NCBI GenBank assembly: GCA_029249445.1
Contig: JAQWHI010000009.1
Location: 62,001 to 126,000 of the forward strand
Direction: 5' to 3'
Source: Crocinitomicaceae bacterium
Lineage (GTDB): Bacteria > Bacteroidota > Bacteroidia > Flavobacteriales_D > Crocinitomicaceae
DNA length: 64,000 nucleotides
Numbering within the stretch: position 1 is the stretch's first letter; every line of letters begins with the position of its first letter. Shown here one piece after another: positions 33,518 to 42,331 of this stretch. Under the pieces are notes generated by a model that saw only the letters and a program-made list of their open reading frames with translations, was not told the origin of the DNA and did no database searches. A program made the translations under genes and the position numbers.

Positions 33518-35818
33518 ATGCAACAAAATACAGAATCATCTCAGTCAAGTGAAATAACCCAATTTATTGAGCAGTTCATCAACCAAACCAACCGATCCGT
33601 ATTTATGACAGGAAAGGCGGGTACGGGCAAAACGACCTTGCTCCGAAAATTGGTAAAAGAAACGCACAAGCAAGCAGTTATCGTCGCTCCAACCGGAATT
33701 GCTGCGTTGAATGCAGGAGGAGTTACGATACATTCATTTTTTCAATTGCCATTTGCTACATTCATTCCTGATTTCACAATCCCTGGTGGATTCAACAATC
33801 AAATGAAATTGGAGAGCAAACAAACACTTCTGCATCATTTTAAAATGAACTCCACCCGAAGAGCAATTTTTAGAAACCTTGAGTTGTTGATCATTGATGA
33901 GGTAAGCATGTTGAGGGCCGATGTTTTGGATGCAATGGACTGGACATTAAGAAACGTGCGGAAGATGAATACGCCTTTTGGTGGGGTTCAGGTATTGTAT
34001 ATTGGTGATTTGCTTCAATTGCCGCCAGTCGTTAAACCACAGGAGTGGTCTTATTTGCGAAACTATTACAACAGCATTTACTTTTTTAATGCAAAATCGG
34101 TAGCAGAAGATCCTCCGTTATACATTGAACTGAATAAAATTTACCGTCAGGAAGATGAGGTCTTTCTTTCTATTTTGAACAACTTGCGCAACAATGAAAT
34201 TACGGCGCAAGATGTGGCGTATTTGAATCAATACGTGCGGCCAAATTTCGACCCGACAGAAGTGGATGATTACATTACTCTTACAACACACAATCGGGAT
34301 GCAGATCGCATGAACTCGAATGCACTTCAGAAGCTGTCGACCAACTCCGTTAAATATACAGCTGAGGTAACAGGGAATTTCCCCGAACACATGTTTCCAG
34401 TTGACGTCGAGTTGGAGTTGAAAATTGGAGCTCAAGTGATGTTCATAAAGAATGATTTGTCACTAGAGAAAGAATTCTACAATGGCAAAATGGGCCGTAT
34501 TGTTGCCCTAGAAAGCGATGAGATTAAAGTGAGTTTTCCTGCGGAGAAGCGAACAATCTCTGTCGATAAATACGAATGGGAGAATATCCAATATGCCCTG
34601 GATCCATCAACGGGTGAGGTAGAAGAAAAAACACTGGGTACTTTTGTGCATTATCCTTTGAAATTGGCCTGGGCCATAACCGTGCACAAAAGTCAGGGAT
34701 TGACATTTGAAAAAGCAGTATTGGATGTTTCAAAAGTTTTTGTCCCAGGACAAGCCTATGTTGCGCTCTCTCGATTGCGTTCCTTGGAAGGCCTAATTCT
34801 GCTGAATCCAATTGGTATGAATGGATTGTCGAATGACACAAACGTTGTCCAATATTCAAAAACAAAGGTTTCTGAAAAGTACCTTGGAGATCACTTGAGC
34901 AGCTCAACCTATAAATTCCTGTATGATGAGCTGGTGCATGCATACGATTGGCTTCACTTGCTTAACGCGTGGCAGTCGCATGAGGTAACTTATAAGAATC
35001 AAGGGTCAAAATCTCAAAAAGGAATCAATAGAAGTTGGGTCGCACAGCAGGTGCAGATTCTAAATGGTACGATGGATTCATCTCGAAAGTTTAGAAATGA
35101 GTTGTCACGTATATTTTCTGTTTTGAATGTTGATCTTGATCATGCGCACAAGCGGGTTGCAGCAGCGGCTGCTTATTTCTTCAAAATTCTTGATGGTATT
35201 CTTACGTCTAACCTGAAGAAAATGGCGGAGTTGCAGCAGAAAAACAATACCAAACAGTACAACGAGGAGTTGGAAGATCTCGATGTGTTGCTTACAGAAG
35301 TAATTTTACGAATCAAGAAGACACAGTTGTTAATTCAGGCAGTTCGGAATGGACGGCCTATTGATAAGTCAGTGGTAATGTCGATTGAGGTGCGCAATTA
35401 TAAGCGTTCCAAAGTGGAAATGGTGAAACGTGAAATGCAGGAATCAAATTCGACCTTTGATTTTGACACGAATTTTGTTCAATTGGAAACCAAAACAGAA
35501 AAAAAGGCAAAATCAAAGAAGAAAAAGAAAGGTTCTACCTATGACAGCACTTTGGGAATGCTCAAAGATGGAATGACAATAGAGCAGATAGCGAATGAAC
35601 GGCAATTGTCAAAAGGAACTATAAGCACCCATTGTGCGCGGCTAATTAAATTGGAAAAGATAGATTTGAGCGATGTAATGGATTCGGACAAACGCAATGC
35701 ATTGTCTGATCTTTTTGATGCTTATGATGGAGGTTCGATGACGGGGCTGAAAGAATTGGCAGGAGACGATTTTTCGTGGGACGAGTTGAGGTTGTATCAA
35801 GCGTCACTTTTGATTTAA
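33518..35818 (+). CDS. PIF1/RecD-like helicase with C-terminal helix-turn-helix domain
   Basis: A 766-residue DNA helicase of superfamily 1. Walker A is FMTGKAGTGKTTLLRKL (residues 32-40), Walker B is LLIIDEVSML (about 125), and motif VI-like HKSQGLTFEKAVLDVSKVFVPGQAYVALSRL sits near residue 390-420. The middle is helical. The C-terminus has a Lys-rich linker (KKAKSKKKKKG) and a helix-turn-helix (LKDGMTIEQIANERQLSKGTISTHCARLIK) like the HTH_40 domain found at helicase ends. The exact role in replication or repair is not known. recJ follows after 42 bases on the same strand, so a shared repair function is possible. Confidence 0.9.
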   Translation: MQQNTESSQSSEITQFIEQFINQTNRSVFMTGKAGTGKTTLLRKLVKETHKQAVIVAPTGIAALNAGGVTIHSFFQLPFATFIPDFTIPGGFNNQMKLESKQTLLHHFKMNSTRRAIFRNLELLIIDEVSMLRADVLDAMDWTLRNVRKMNTPFGGVQVLYIGDLLQLPPVVKPQEWSYLRNYYNSIYFFNAKSVAEDPPLYIELNKIYRQEDEVFLSILNNLRNNEITAQDVAYLNQYVRPNFDPTEVDDYITLTTHNRDADRMNSNALQKLSTNSVKYTAEVTGNFPEHMFPVDVELELKIGAQVMFIKNDLSLEKEFYNGKMGRIVALESDEIKVSFPAEKRTISVDKYEWENIQYALDPSTGEVEEKTLGTFVHYPLKLAWAITVHKSQGLTFEKAVLDVSKVFVPGQAYVALSRLRSLEGLILLNPIGMNGLSNDTNVVQYSKTKVSEKYLGDHLSSSTYKFLYDELVHAYDWLHLLNAWQSHEVTYKNQGSKSQKGINRSWVAQQVQILNGTMDSSRKFRNELSRIFSVLNVDLDHAHKRVAAAAAYFFKILDGILTSNLKKMAELQQKNNTKQYNEELEDLDVLLTEVILRIKKTQLLIQAVRNGRPIDKSVVMSIEVRNYKRSKVEMVKREMQESNSTFDFDTNFVQLETKTEKKAKSKKKKKGSTYDSTLGMLKDGMTIEQIANERQLSKGTISTHCARLIKLEKIDLSDVMDSDKRNALSDLFDAYDGGSMTGLKELAGDDFSWDELRLYQASLLI

Positions 35819-35860
35819 CGAATTCGTTTTAAAACTGTTTAATTCATTTAAATTTAGCAC

Positions 35861-37585
35861 ATGCAAAAAAAGTGGTACATTAAATCGCCAAAAGATGTTT
35901 CAGTAGTGAATGACTTTCGTTCATCTTTAAAGGTCGATCCGATTATTGCAGAACTATTGCTTCAAAGAGGAATTGATTCTTTTGAGGCCGCAGAAAATTT
36001 CTTTCGACCAAAGTTGGAGCAGTTGCATGATCCGTTTTTAATGGCAGATATGGAACGGGCTGTGAACAGGATGCAAGAGGCCATTGAAGAGAATCAAAAA
36101 GTCATGCTTTTCGGAGATTATGATGTTGATGGGACCACTGCTGTAGCTCTGATGTATTCGTTTTTGAAAGATACCATGCAATTGGATTTTTATATTCCCG
36201 ATCGGTATAAGGAGGGCTATGGATTGAGTAAAGAAGGGATTGAGGTTGCAAAAAAGCATAATGTAGATTTGATTATTTCCTTGGATTGTGGCATCAAAGC
36301 AGTCGATAAAATAGCATACGCCAAAACTCTAGGGATCGACTTTATTATTTGCGACCACCACACGCCCGGGGATACATTGCCCGATGCAATCGTATTGGAC
36401 CCCAAACGTAAAGATTGCAATTATCCTTACGATGAACTTTCAGGTTGCGGCGTTGGATTTAAGCTGCTTCAAGGCATGTGTGAGCACAACAATTGGTCAA
36501 CCGATCGACTTTTCGAACACCTTGATTTATTAGCTGTAAGTATCGGAGCTGATATTGTCCCTGTGACTGGAGAAAATAGAATCCTTGCGTACCATGGGAT
36601 GAAGCGATTGAACGAACATCCGAGAAATGCATTCAAGGAGTTGTTGAAGCTTGCAAAGAAGCAATTCCCCGTTTCGTTGACGGATGTGATTTTCTCAATC
36701 GCCCCAAGAATTAATGCTGCAGGAAGGCTGCGTAGCGGGCGTCATGCGGTCGAGTTGATGGTTTCACTCCAATTGGATGAAATTGAGCAGTTGGCGCAGG
36801 CGATCAACCAGGACAACATTGAGCGTAGGGAACTTGACCAGCAAATAACGCAAGAGGCATTGGACATTATTACGAACCGGTGGAAAGAAAAAGAATCATA
36901 TTCAAGTGTTGTTTTCAGCCCGACTTGGCACAAAGGCGTGGTTGGAATCGTTGCGTCGCGACTGATAGAGAAGTATTACAGACCAACGATTGTATTGACT
37001 GAATCACAAGGGCGAATCACGGGTTCTGCTCGATCAATTCGAGACTTCAATGTATACGATGCATTAAATTCGTGCGCTCAATTTCTTGAACAGTTTGGAG
37101 GCCACAAGTACGCCGCAGGAATGACCCTGAAACGTGAGAACTTGGACGCGTTTATTGAAGCATTTGAGTCTTATGCTAAGGAGAACATTACGCCAGAAAT
37201 GCTCGTTGAAGAACAAGAAGTTGATTTGTCTTTGGGCTTCAATCAGATTTATGGGAAAGAAGAAAATCGTATGAAAATCCCGCGGTTGAAACGCATATTA
37301 AATCAGTTTGAGCCTCATGGACCTGGTAATATGAAGCCCGTTTTTATGAGCAAGAACGTCTTTTCTACGGATATGAGGTTGTTGAAGGACGCACATATTA
37401 AGTTGTCCATGACACAACCCGAACACGATGTTGTAATTGATGGAATTGGATTCAATCAGGCGGAAAGCGCAAATATTGTTGCCGCAGGCGTTCCGTTTGA
37501 TGTCGTTTATACACTTGAAACAAATCGGTGGATGAATCGAGAGACGCTACAGCTGAACATTAAAGATGTGCGCGAAACGATTTAA
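35861..37585 (+). CDS. recJ: Single-stranded-DNA-specific exonuclease RecJ
   Basis: A 574-residue 5'-3' exonuclease of the DHH family, used in recombination and mismatch repair. Metal-binding motifs are FGDYDVDGTTAVALM (about residue 87), LDCGIKAVDK and CDHHTPGDTLPDA (about 165). The DHHA1 part has GRLRSGRHAVELM, VVGIVASRLIEKYYRP and FGGHKYAAGMTL. The C-terminal OB domain has FEPHGPGNMKPVFMSKNV. Length and order are normal. It follows a PIF1-like helicase, and nuclease-helicase neighbours are consistent with repair. Confidence 0.95.
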   Translation: MQKKWYIKSPKDVSVVNDFRSSLKVDPIIAELLLQRGIDSFEAAENFFRPKLEQLHDPFLMADMERAVNRMQEAIEENQKVMLFGDYDVDGTTAVALMYSFLKDTMQLDFYIPDRYKEGYGLSKEGIEVAKKHNVDLIISLDCGIKAVDKIAYAKTLGIDFIICDHHTPGDTLPDAIVLDPKRKDCNYPYDELSGCGVGFKLLQGMCEHNNWSTDRLFEHLDLLAVSIGADIVPVTGENRILAYHGMKRLNEHPRNAFKELLKLAKKQFPVSLTDVIFSIAPRINAAGRLRSGRHAVELMVSLQLDEIEQLAQAINQDNIERRELDQQITQEALDIITNRWKEKESYSSVVFSPTWHKGVVGIVASRLIEKYYRPTIVLTESQGRITGSARSIRDFNVYDALNSCAQFLEQFGGHKYAAGMTLKRENLDAFIEAFESYAKENITPEMLVEEQEVDLSLGFNQIYGKEENRMKIPRLKRILNQFEPHGPGNMKPVFMSKNVFSTDMRLLKDAHIKLSMTQPEHDVVIDGIGFNQAESANIVAAGVPFDVVYTLETNRWMNRETLQLNIKDVRETI

Positions 37586-37614
37586 CACCAAAATAAGATG
37601 TTCTCCGAGTATTT

Positions 37615-38862
37615 TTAATGGTTAATTTGATCGAAGGCACTTTTTAAATCTGAAATTAAATCGTCGTAGTTTTCTACGCCTATAGAAAGGCGAATAAGTT
37701 TTTCTGTGATGTTCATTGCAACCTTATCTTCTGAATCAACATCAGCATGTGTCATTGTTTGAGGATGCTCAGCCAAACTTTCAGTTCCTCCAAGAGAAAC
37801 GGCCAACTTTATTAATTTGAGGTTGTCTAAAAAACAGAAGGCTTCCTTTTCACCTCCTTTAATGTCAAAGGCAATCATAGCGCCGTATGATTTGTATTGT
37901 TTCGCAATTAATTCACGTTCCTTCTCTGTGCCGTTCACGGCAGCATTTCCCAAATAATAGACAGATTCTACCAGTGGATGTGCATTCAAAAATTCCGCAA
38001 CATGCTTGGCGTTTTTTGCTTGCTGATCCATTCTGACCTTGAGTGTTTCTAGACTTCGCATCAATAGCCATCCTGTCCAAGGACCGGCCATATTTCCTAA
38101 AAATGTTCGAAGTCCTTTTACTCTTCCCATAAGTTCTTTTGAGCCTAAGCATGCACCTGCAATCACATCTGAGTGTCCACCAATATACTTCGTTGCAGAG
38201 TACAATACCAAATCAGCTCCGTGCTTAAGTGGGTGCTGCCATACGGGCCCCATATAAGTATTGTCAACCGAGAAAACAATAGGGTTCTCTATTGTTTCGA
38301 AATGTTTTTTTATTTCTGCGCACATTTCGATATCTATAATTGCGTTTGTTGGATTTGCTGGAGTTTCAATATGAATCATTGACAGTTTATGACCGAGCCC
38401 CTTCTCTTCAATCTTTTTGATGATTTCTTCTTTCGTTTCATCTGCACGAAAACCAACACTTGAAATTTGTAGTTTCTTCAAGAAATGATTTATGAAGTGA
38501 TCTGTTCCGCCATAAACGGGCTTACTGTATAGCAATAGGTCTCCAGGCTTCATGAACTCCATCATTGCAGTTGAAATGGCTGACATACCGCTCTCAAATA
38601 CGGCACATTCCTCAGCGCCATCCCATAAGCACAAGCGGTCTTCCAGAATTTCCAAATCAGGATTGTTTAAACGGCTGTAGATCAACCCCATCTCTTCGTC
38701 TTGATCTTTTTCCCTTAATCCATAGGCTACCTCAAAAAATCGTTTCCCCTCTAATGCAGTGTTAAAGACGAACGTCGAGGTTTGAAATATTGGACATTTG
38801 ATCGCTCCTTCTGACAGCGACGGCTTGTATCCATAACTCATCATTAAACTTTCTGGCTTCAT
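37615..38862 (-). CDS. Cys/Met metabolism PLP-dependent enzyme (cystathionine gamma-synthase / methionine gamma-lyase family)
   Basis: A 415-residue PLP enzyme of the trans-sulfuration family. The cofactor lysine is in LVLYSATKYIGGHSDVIAGACLG. SRLNNPDLEILEDRLCLWDGAEECAVFESGMSA and the C-terminal SLGGTESLAEHPQTMTHA are family signatures. The family includes gamma-synthases, beta-lyases and methionine gamma-lyase, and sequence reading cannot choose firmly. The divergent Lrp-type regulator next to it suggests an amino-acid-responsive catabolic enzyme such as methionine gamma-lyase, which is an inference. The two genes share a 183-base control region. Confidence 0.85.
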   Translation of the reverse strand: MKPESLMMSYGYKPSLSEGAIKCPIFQTSTFVFNTALEGKRFFEVAYGLREKDQDEEMGLIYSRLNNPDLEILEDRLCLWDGAEECAVFESGMSAISTAMMEFMKPGDLLLYSKPVYGGTDHFINHFLKKLQISSVGFRADETKEEIIKKIEEKGLGHKLSMIHIETPANPTNAIIDIEMCAEIKKHFETIENPIVFSVDNTYMGPVWQHPLKHGADLVLYSATKYIGGHSDVIAGACLGSKELMGRVKGLRTFLGNMAGPWTGWLLMRSLETLKVRMDQQAKNAKHVAEFLNAHPLVESVYYLGNAAVNGTEKERELIAKQYKSYGAMIAFDIKGGEKEAFCFLDNLKLIKLAVSLGGTESLAEHPQTMTHADVDSEDKVAMNITEKLIRLSIGVENYDDLISDLKSAFDQINH

Positions 38863-38925
38863 TCTTTTTCTAGTTTTATTTCAACTAACGATTAGGTATA
38901 AACGTATTAATTTTTCTTATTAAAT

Positions 38926-38958
38926 AGTCATAGTAAGATAATATTGCTATTATTGACT
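38926..38958. promoter_or_regulatory. Inverted repeat in the PLP enzyme-lrp control region
   Basis: AGTCA and TGACT are spaced 23 bases apart around an AT-rich core, between two divergent genes, one of which encodes an Lrp-family regulator. A regulator site is plausible, but the arms are short. Confidence 0.3.
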
Positions 38959-39045
38959 GTTTATTAAGATTTTATTTCTTTTTTTGTGTTTGAAGAGCGT
39001 GGAATTTAGAAATGCTATCTACGGTTTAAATTTAAATGTGAAGAC

Positions 39046-39480
39046 ATGGACAACATTGATCGAGCGATTGTAGAGATTCTGTCAGAGAATTCGAAATTAG
39101 GGACAAAAGAAATTGCAGTTCAAGTTGGGTTAACAATTACTCCCACGTATGAAAGAATTAAGCGTCTCGAAAAAAGCGGTGTAATACAGCGCTATACAAT
39201 TGAAGTCAACAGGGCGGCAATCGGTAGAAATTTACAGGTGCTGTGTAATGTTTCTTTGAAAGAACACAATCTCGGTTTAATTACCCACTTTGAGGAGCAG
39301 GTTGTTGGCCTGGTAGAAGTGATTGCATGTTATCATATTGCAGGCAATCACGACTATTCTTTACTCATTCAGGTTTCAGACATGGTAGAATATGAATCAT
39401 TCCTTCGCCACAAACTTGCCTCAATTGACAGTATTGGGAATGTTCAAAGTTCCTTTGTAATGCGCCAGTTAAAAGTATAA
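39046..39480 (+). CDS. Lrp/AsnC family transcriptional regulator
   Basis: A 144-residue DNA-binding protein. The N-terminal winged helix-turn-helix is DNIDRAIVEILSENSKLGTKEIAVQVGLTITPTYERIKRLEKSGVIQRYTIEV. The C-terminal effector-binding RAM domain follows (VIACYHIAGNHDYSLLIQVSDM). The family responds to amino acids and often controls the divergent neighbour. Here that is the Cys/Met-metabolism PLP enzyme. A strong terminator follows. Confidence 0.93.
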   Translation: MDNIDRAIVEILSENSKLGTKEIAVQVGLTITPTYERIKRLEKSGVIQRYTIEVNRAAIGRNLQVLCNVSLKEHNLGLITHFEEQVVGLVEVIACYHIAGNHDYSLLIQVSDMVEYESFLRHKLASIDSIGNVQSSFVMRQLKV

Positions 39481-39503
39481 TATTTTAGAAGAAATAATAA
39501 AAA

Positions 39504-39528
39504 AACCCGCTATCATCGATAGCGGGTT
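39504..39528. terminator. Bidirectional intrinsic terminator
   Basis: An eleven-base perfect stem (AACCCGCTATC/GATAGCGGGTT) with a three-base loop lies between the convergent lrp and acyl-CoA dehydrogenase genes. An A-run precedes it and a T-rich run follows. Confidence 0.9.
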
Positions 39529-39551
39529 GTATTGTTTTTTAACTGTGCTTT

Positions 39552-40754
39552 TTATTTACTTAAATCTGGCATTTCACGAGTAAAGGCTGGAATTCCAGTC
39601 ACATCCATTCCAGTAATTAGTAGGTGAATATCATGTGTTCCTTCGTAGGTCACAACAGATTCTAGGTTTGCCATGTGGCGCATAATTGAGTACTCACTTG
39701 TTATTCCCATTCCGCCATGAATTTGTCTTGCTTCTCTGGCGATATTCAGTGCGATTTCAACATTGTTTCTTTTCGCCATCGATATTTGTGCAGACGTTGC
39801 TTTTCCTTCATTTCTCAATTGTCCAAGACGTAAGGTTAGAAGTTGTGCCTTGGTAATTTCAGTAATCATTTCGGCTAATTTTTTCTGGATGAGCTGAAAA
39901 GAACCAATCGGAACATTAAATTGTGTTCGTTCTTTTGAATATCTCAGTGCTTGGTCGTAGCAGTCCATTGCTGCTCCTAACGCTCCCCATGCAATTCCAA
40001 ATCGGGCTGAATCGAGGCAACTCAAAGGGGCTCCCAGACCTGACCTTCCGGGTAAAATATTTTCTTTTGGGACTTTTACATTGTCAAAAATAAGTTCTCC
40101 AGTAGCAGATGCTCGAAGAGAGAGTTTTCCATGCATTTCTGGTGTGGAAAAGCCTTCCATACCTCGTTCCACTACCAATCCATGAATTCTTCCAGATTCA
40201 TCTTTTGCCCAAACAACTGCAATATCAGCAAATGGTGCATTTGAAATCCACATTTTAGCACCGTTCAAGATTACATGGTCTCCAGCATCTTTGAAGTTGG
40301 ATAGCATTCCACTTGGGTTGGATCCATAATCAGGTTCAGTGAGTCCAAAACAACCGATCATCTCTCCAGTCGATAATTTTGGAAGGAATTTTTGTTTTTG
40401 TTCTTCAGAACCATATTTCCAAATAGGATACATGACTAATGAACTCTGCACTGAGGCTGTAGATCTTAATCCGGAATCGCACCGCTCCAGCTCTTGCATG
40501 ATTAATCCGTAAGAAATTTGGTCCAAGCCGGGACCGCCATATTCCTCTGGTATGTATGGTCCAAAAGCACCAATCTCACCCAATCCAGTTAAAAGGTGAT
40601 TCGGAAAAGTTGCATTTTCATAATGCTCATCAATGATTGGTGAAACCTCTTTTTTAACCCATGCTCTAGCAGCATCTCTGACGAGTTTGTGCTCTTCGGA
40701 CAGTAAATCGTCCATGTTGTAGTAATCAGGGTGTGTATATAAGTCAGTTCTCAT
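39552..40754 (-). CDS. Acyl-CoA dehydrogenase, glutaryl-CoA dehydrogenase-like
   Basis: A 400-residue flavoenzyme. GCFGLTEPDYGSNPSGM and KMWISNAPFADIAVVWAKDESG are the FAD/substrate segments. The catalytic glutamate is in VVTYEGTHDIHLLITG near the C-terminus. This YEGTHDIH form, with YNMDDLLSEEHKLVRDAARAWV at the N-terminus, is typical of glutaryl-CoA dehydrogenases, which make crotonyl-CoA in lysine and tryptophan breakdown. The ATG at 40754 is preferred because an exact -7 element (TAAATTTG) sits at 40775-40782 on this strand, overlapping the earlier start given in the track. Confidence 0.88.
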   Translation of the reverse strand: MRTDLYTHPDYYNMDDLLSEEHKLVRDAARAWVKKEVSPIIDEHYENATFPNHLLTGLGEIGAFGPYIPEEYGGPGLDQISYGLIMQELERCDSGLRSTASVQSSLVMYPIWKYGSEEQKQKFLPKLSTGEMIGCFGLTEPDYGSNPSGMLSNFKDAGDHVILNGAKMWISNAPFADIAVVWAKDESGRIHGLVVERGMEGFSTPEMHGKLSLRASATGELIFDNVKVPKENILPGRSGLGAPLSCLDSARFGIAWGALGAAMDCYDQALRYSKERTQFNVPIGSFQLIQKKLAEMITEITKAQLLTLRLGQLRNEGKATSAQISMAKRNNVEIALNIAREARQIHGGMGITSEYSIMRHMANLESVVTYEGTHDIHLLITGMDVTGIPAFTREMPDLSK

Positions 40755-40774
40755 AGTCTTCTTTATTTGAAGCA

Positions 40775-40782
40775 CAAATTTA
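40775..40782 (-). promoter_or_regulatory. -7 element of the acyl-CoA dehydrogenase gene
   Basis: On the minus strand this reads TAAATTTG, an exact TANNTTTG match, about 20 bases before the ATG at 40754. It decides the start codon of the gene. Confidence 0.5.
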
Positions 40783-40826
40783 ACTATATTTTTTGTCTTT
40801 GTTAAAATATTCTCGAATTCAAAAGG

Positions 40827-40834
40827 TAACTTTG
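40827..40834 (+). promoter_or_regulatory. -7 element of the DUF4271 gene
   Basis: TAACTTTG matches TANNTTTG exactly, 27 bases before the ATG at 40862. A TTTG lies upstream at a 25-base spacing. It supports the later start of the DUF4271 gene. Confidence 0.5.
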
Positions 40835-40861
40835 TGTATACAATCTTCTAGGACAAATTTG

Positions 40862-41551
40862 ATGGTTAGTAACCTTAATTTTCATGTACTTTATTTGCTG
40901 GCTCCCCATGAATTGGCGCCACGTGAGTTTGTATATCCCATTCAGATTGGAGTGCTATTGGCATTTTGTTTTATATGTATCACTTTGGCTCGTGTTGTTC
41001 GTCCATCGATTTATTTTTCCATTTTTTCAGGAATGATGAAGACGACAAGTTTACGAGCTCATATTAGAGAAACATTACCTCTTCTTAAAAGAGGGTCGCT
41101 ATTTCTGCTGCTCAATTACTTTCTTTCAAGTGCATTGGTTCTATATTTCTTAATTGGTCAATATGAAATTCCAAAAGCAAATCAAGTTGTTCTATCCAGT
41201 ATTGCACCCATTGGATTGCTGTTCGGGAACCTTTTGAGCTTATTAATGACAGGGTGGATTACAGGTGAATGGAAATGTCTCAAGGAGCCTATTATTATGA
41301 AAGTTCTTGGAGCGCAAACACTCGGGCTCTTCTATTTCATTTACGCTTTGGTTTGGGTGTTAAATTCAAGCTATCATGAGGCCCTTCTCTTGTTGATTGT
41401 TTGGACATTTGTATGGGAGAGTGTATTGCGTTTAACTAAGAGTGTTAAAACTGTTTATGGCCATGGTGTTTCATGGTATTATATAATTTTGTATCTTTGC
41501 ACCCTTGAAATCCTGCCGTTCTTCGTTTTATTTTACTTCGGAGTTCAGTAG
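40862..41551 (+). CDS. DUF4271 membrane protein
   Basis: A 229-residue inner-membrane protein with about six hydrophobic segments, for example PIQIGVLLAFCFICITLARV, GSLFLLLNYFLSSALVLYFLIG and EALLLLIVWTFVWESVLR. The pattern and the position immediately before hemD match the DUF4271 family, which precedes uroporphyrinogen-III synthase in many Bacteroidota. Function is unknown. The track starts at 40793. I use ATG 40862 (MVSNLNFHVLYLLAPHE), because a -7 element at 40827-40834 would lie inside the longer version. Confidence 0.78.
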   Translation: MVSNLNFHVLYLLAPHELAPREFVYPIQIGVLLAFCFICITLARVVRPSIYFSIFSGMMKTTSLRAHIRETLPLLKRGSLFLLLNYFLSSALVLYFLIGQYEIPKANQVVLSSIAPIGLLFGNLLSLLMTGWITGEWKCLKEPIIMKVLGAQTLGLFYFIYALVWVLNSSYHEALLLLIVWTFVWESVLRLTKSVKTVYGHGVSWYYIILYLCTLEILPFFVLFYFGVQ

Positions 41552-41590
41552 TTTTTTGTTTACAGGATTGTTAATTAAACTTTTGAGACA

Positions 41591-42331
41591 TTGGCTATCA
41601 AGACTATATTAGTTTCTCAACCAAAACCGGAGGGTAAAAAATCACCGTATTTTGATTTGGCTGAAAAATATGGATTGAAGATTGATTTTCGATCGTTTAT
41701 CCACGTAGATGGTATTGGTGCTCAAGAATTCAGAGCCCAAAAAATTGATTTGGCGGCTCACACTGCGGTGATCCTTACCTCGAAAACAGCTGTAGATCAT
41801 TTTTTTAGAATCGCAGAAGAAATGCGTTTCGAAGTTCCAGACAGCATGAAGTATTTTTGTATTTCAGAAGCAGTAGCTTACTATTTGCAAAAGTATGTAG
41901 CTTACCGAAAGCGAAAAATATTTTTTGGAAAGCAAACCATCGTTGATTTGGTTGATGTGCTTAAAAAACATAAGAAAGAGACGTTTTTATTGCCATGTAC
42001 GGATCGGCTCCGAGATAATATACCATTGACTTTAGAGTCCAATAACTTGAAGTTTACAAAAGCTGTTTTGTACAGAACAGTTGCGTCTGATCTCTCTGAT
42101 TTGGAGGATGTATATTATGATATGCTTGTATTTTACAGCCCTGGAGGAATCGAATCTTTATTGAAGAATTTTCCAAACTTCAAGCAAAACGACACTGTGA
42201 TTGCAGCTTTTGGACCAACGACGGCAAATGCAATTGTCAAAAACAACTTGCGTTTGGATCTTCATGCTCCTCAGCCCAATGCACCTTCAATGACCGGAGC
42301 GATAGAACTTTTCGTTAAGGAGAAAAGTTGA
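41591..42331 (+). CDS. hemD: Uroporphyrinogen-III synthase
   Basis: A 246-residue cytoplasmic enzyme that cyclises hydroxymethylbilane to uroporphyrinogen III in haem and sirohaem synthesis. HemD sequences diverge strongly. The recognisable parts are KTILVSQPKPEGKKSPYFDLAEKYGLKIDFRSFI at the start, VILTSKTAVDHFF, and the C-terminal DMLVFYSPGGIESLLKNF and VIAAFGPTTANAIV. The start is TTG at 41591; no in-frame ATG precedes the conserved N-terminus. It follows the DUF4271 gene by 39 bases. Its TGA is directly adjacent to the stop of the convergent sirtuin (TGATCA). Confidence 0.88.
   Translation: MAIKTILVSQPKPEGKKSPYFDLAEKYGLKIDFRSFIHVDGIGAQEFRAQKIDLAAHTAVILTSKTAVDHFFRIAEEMRFEVPDSMKYFCISEAVAYYLQKYVAYRKRKIFFGKQTIVDLVDVLKKHKKETFLLPCTDRLRDNIPLTLESNNLKFTKAVLYRTVASDLSDLEDVYYDMLVFYSPGGIESLLKNFPNFKQNDTVIAAFGPTTANAIVKNNLRLDLHAPQPNAPSMTGAIELFVKEKS

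Noticed and set aside
38640-38652. TTGTTTAAACGG copy inside the PLP enzyme gene
   Set aside because: It resembles the TTAAACAA element but lies in the middle of a coding region, so it is probably coincidence.
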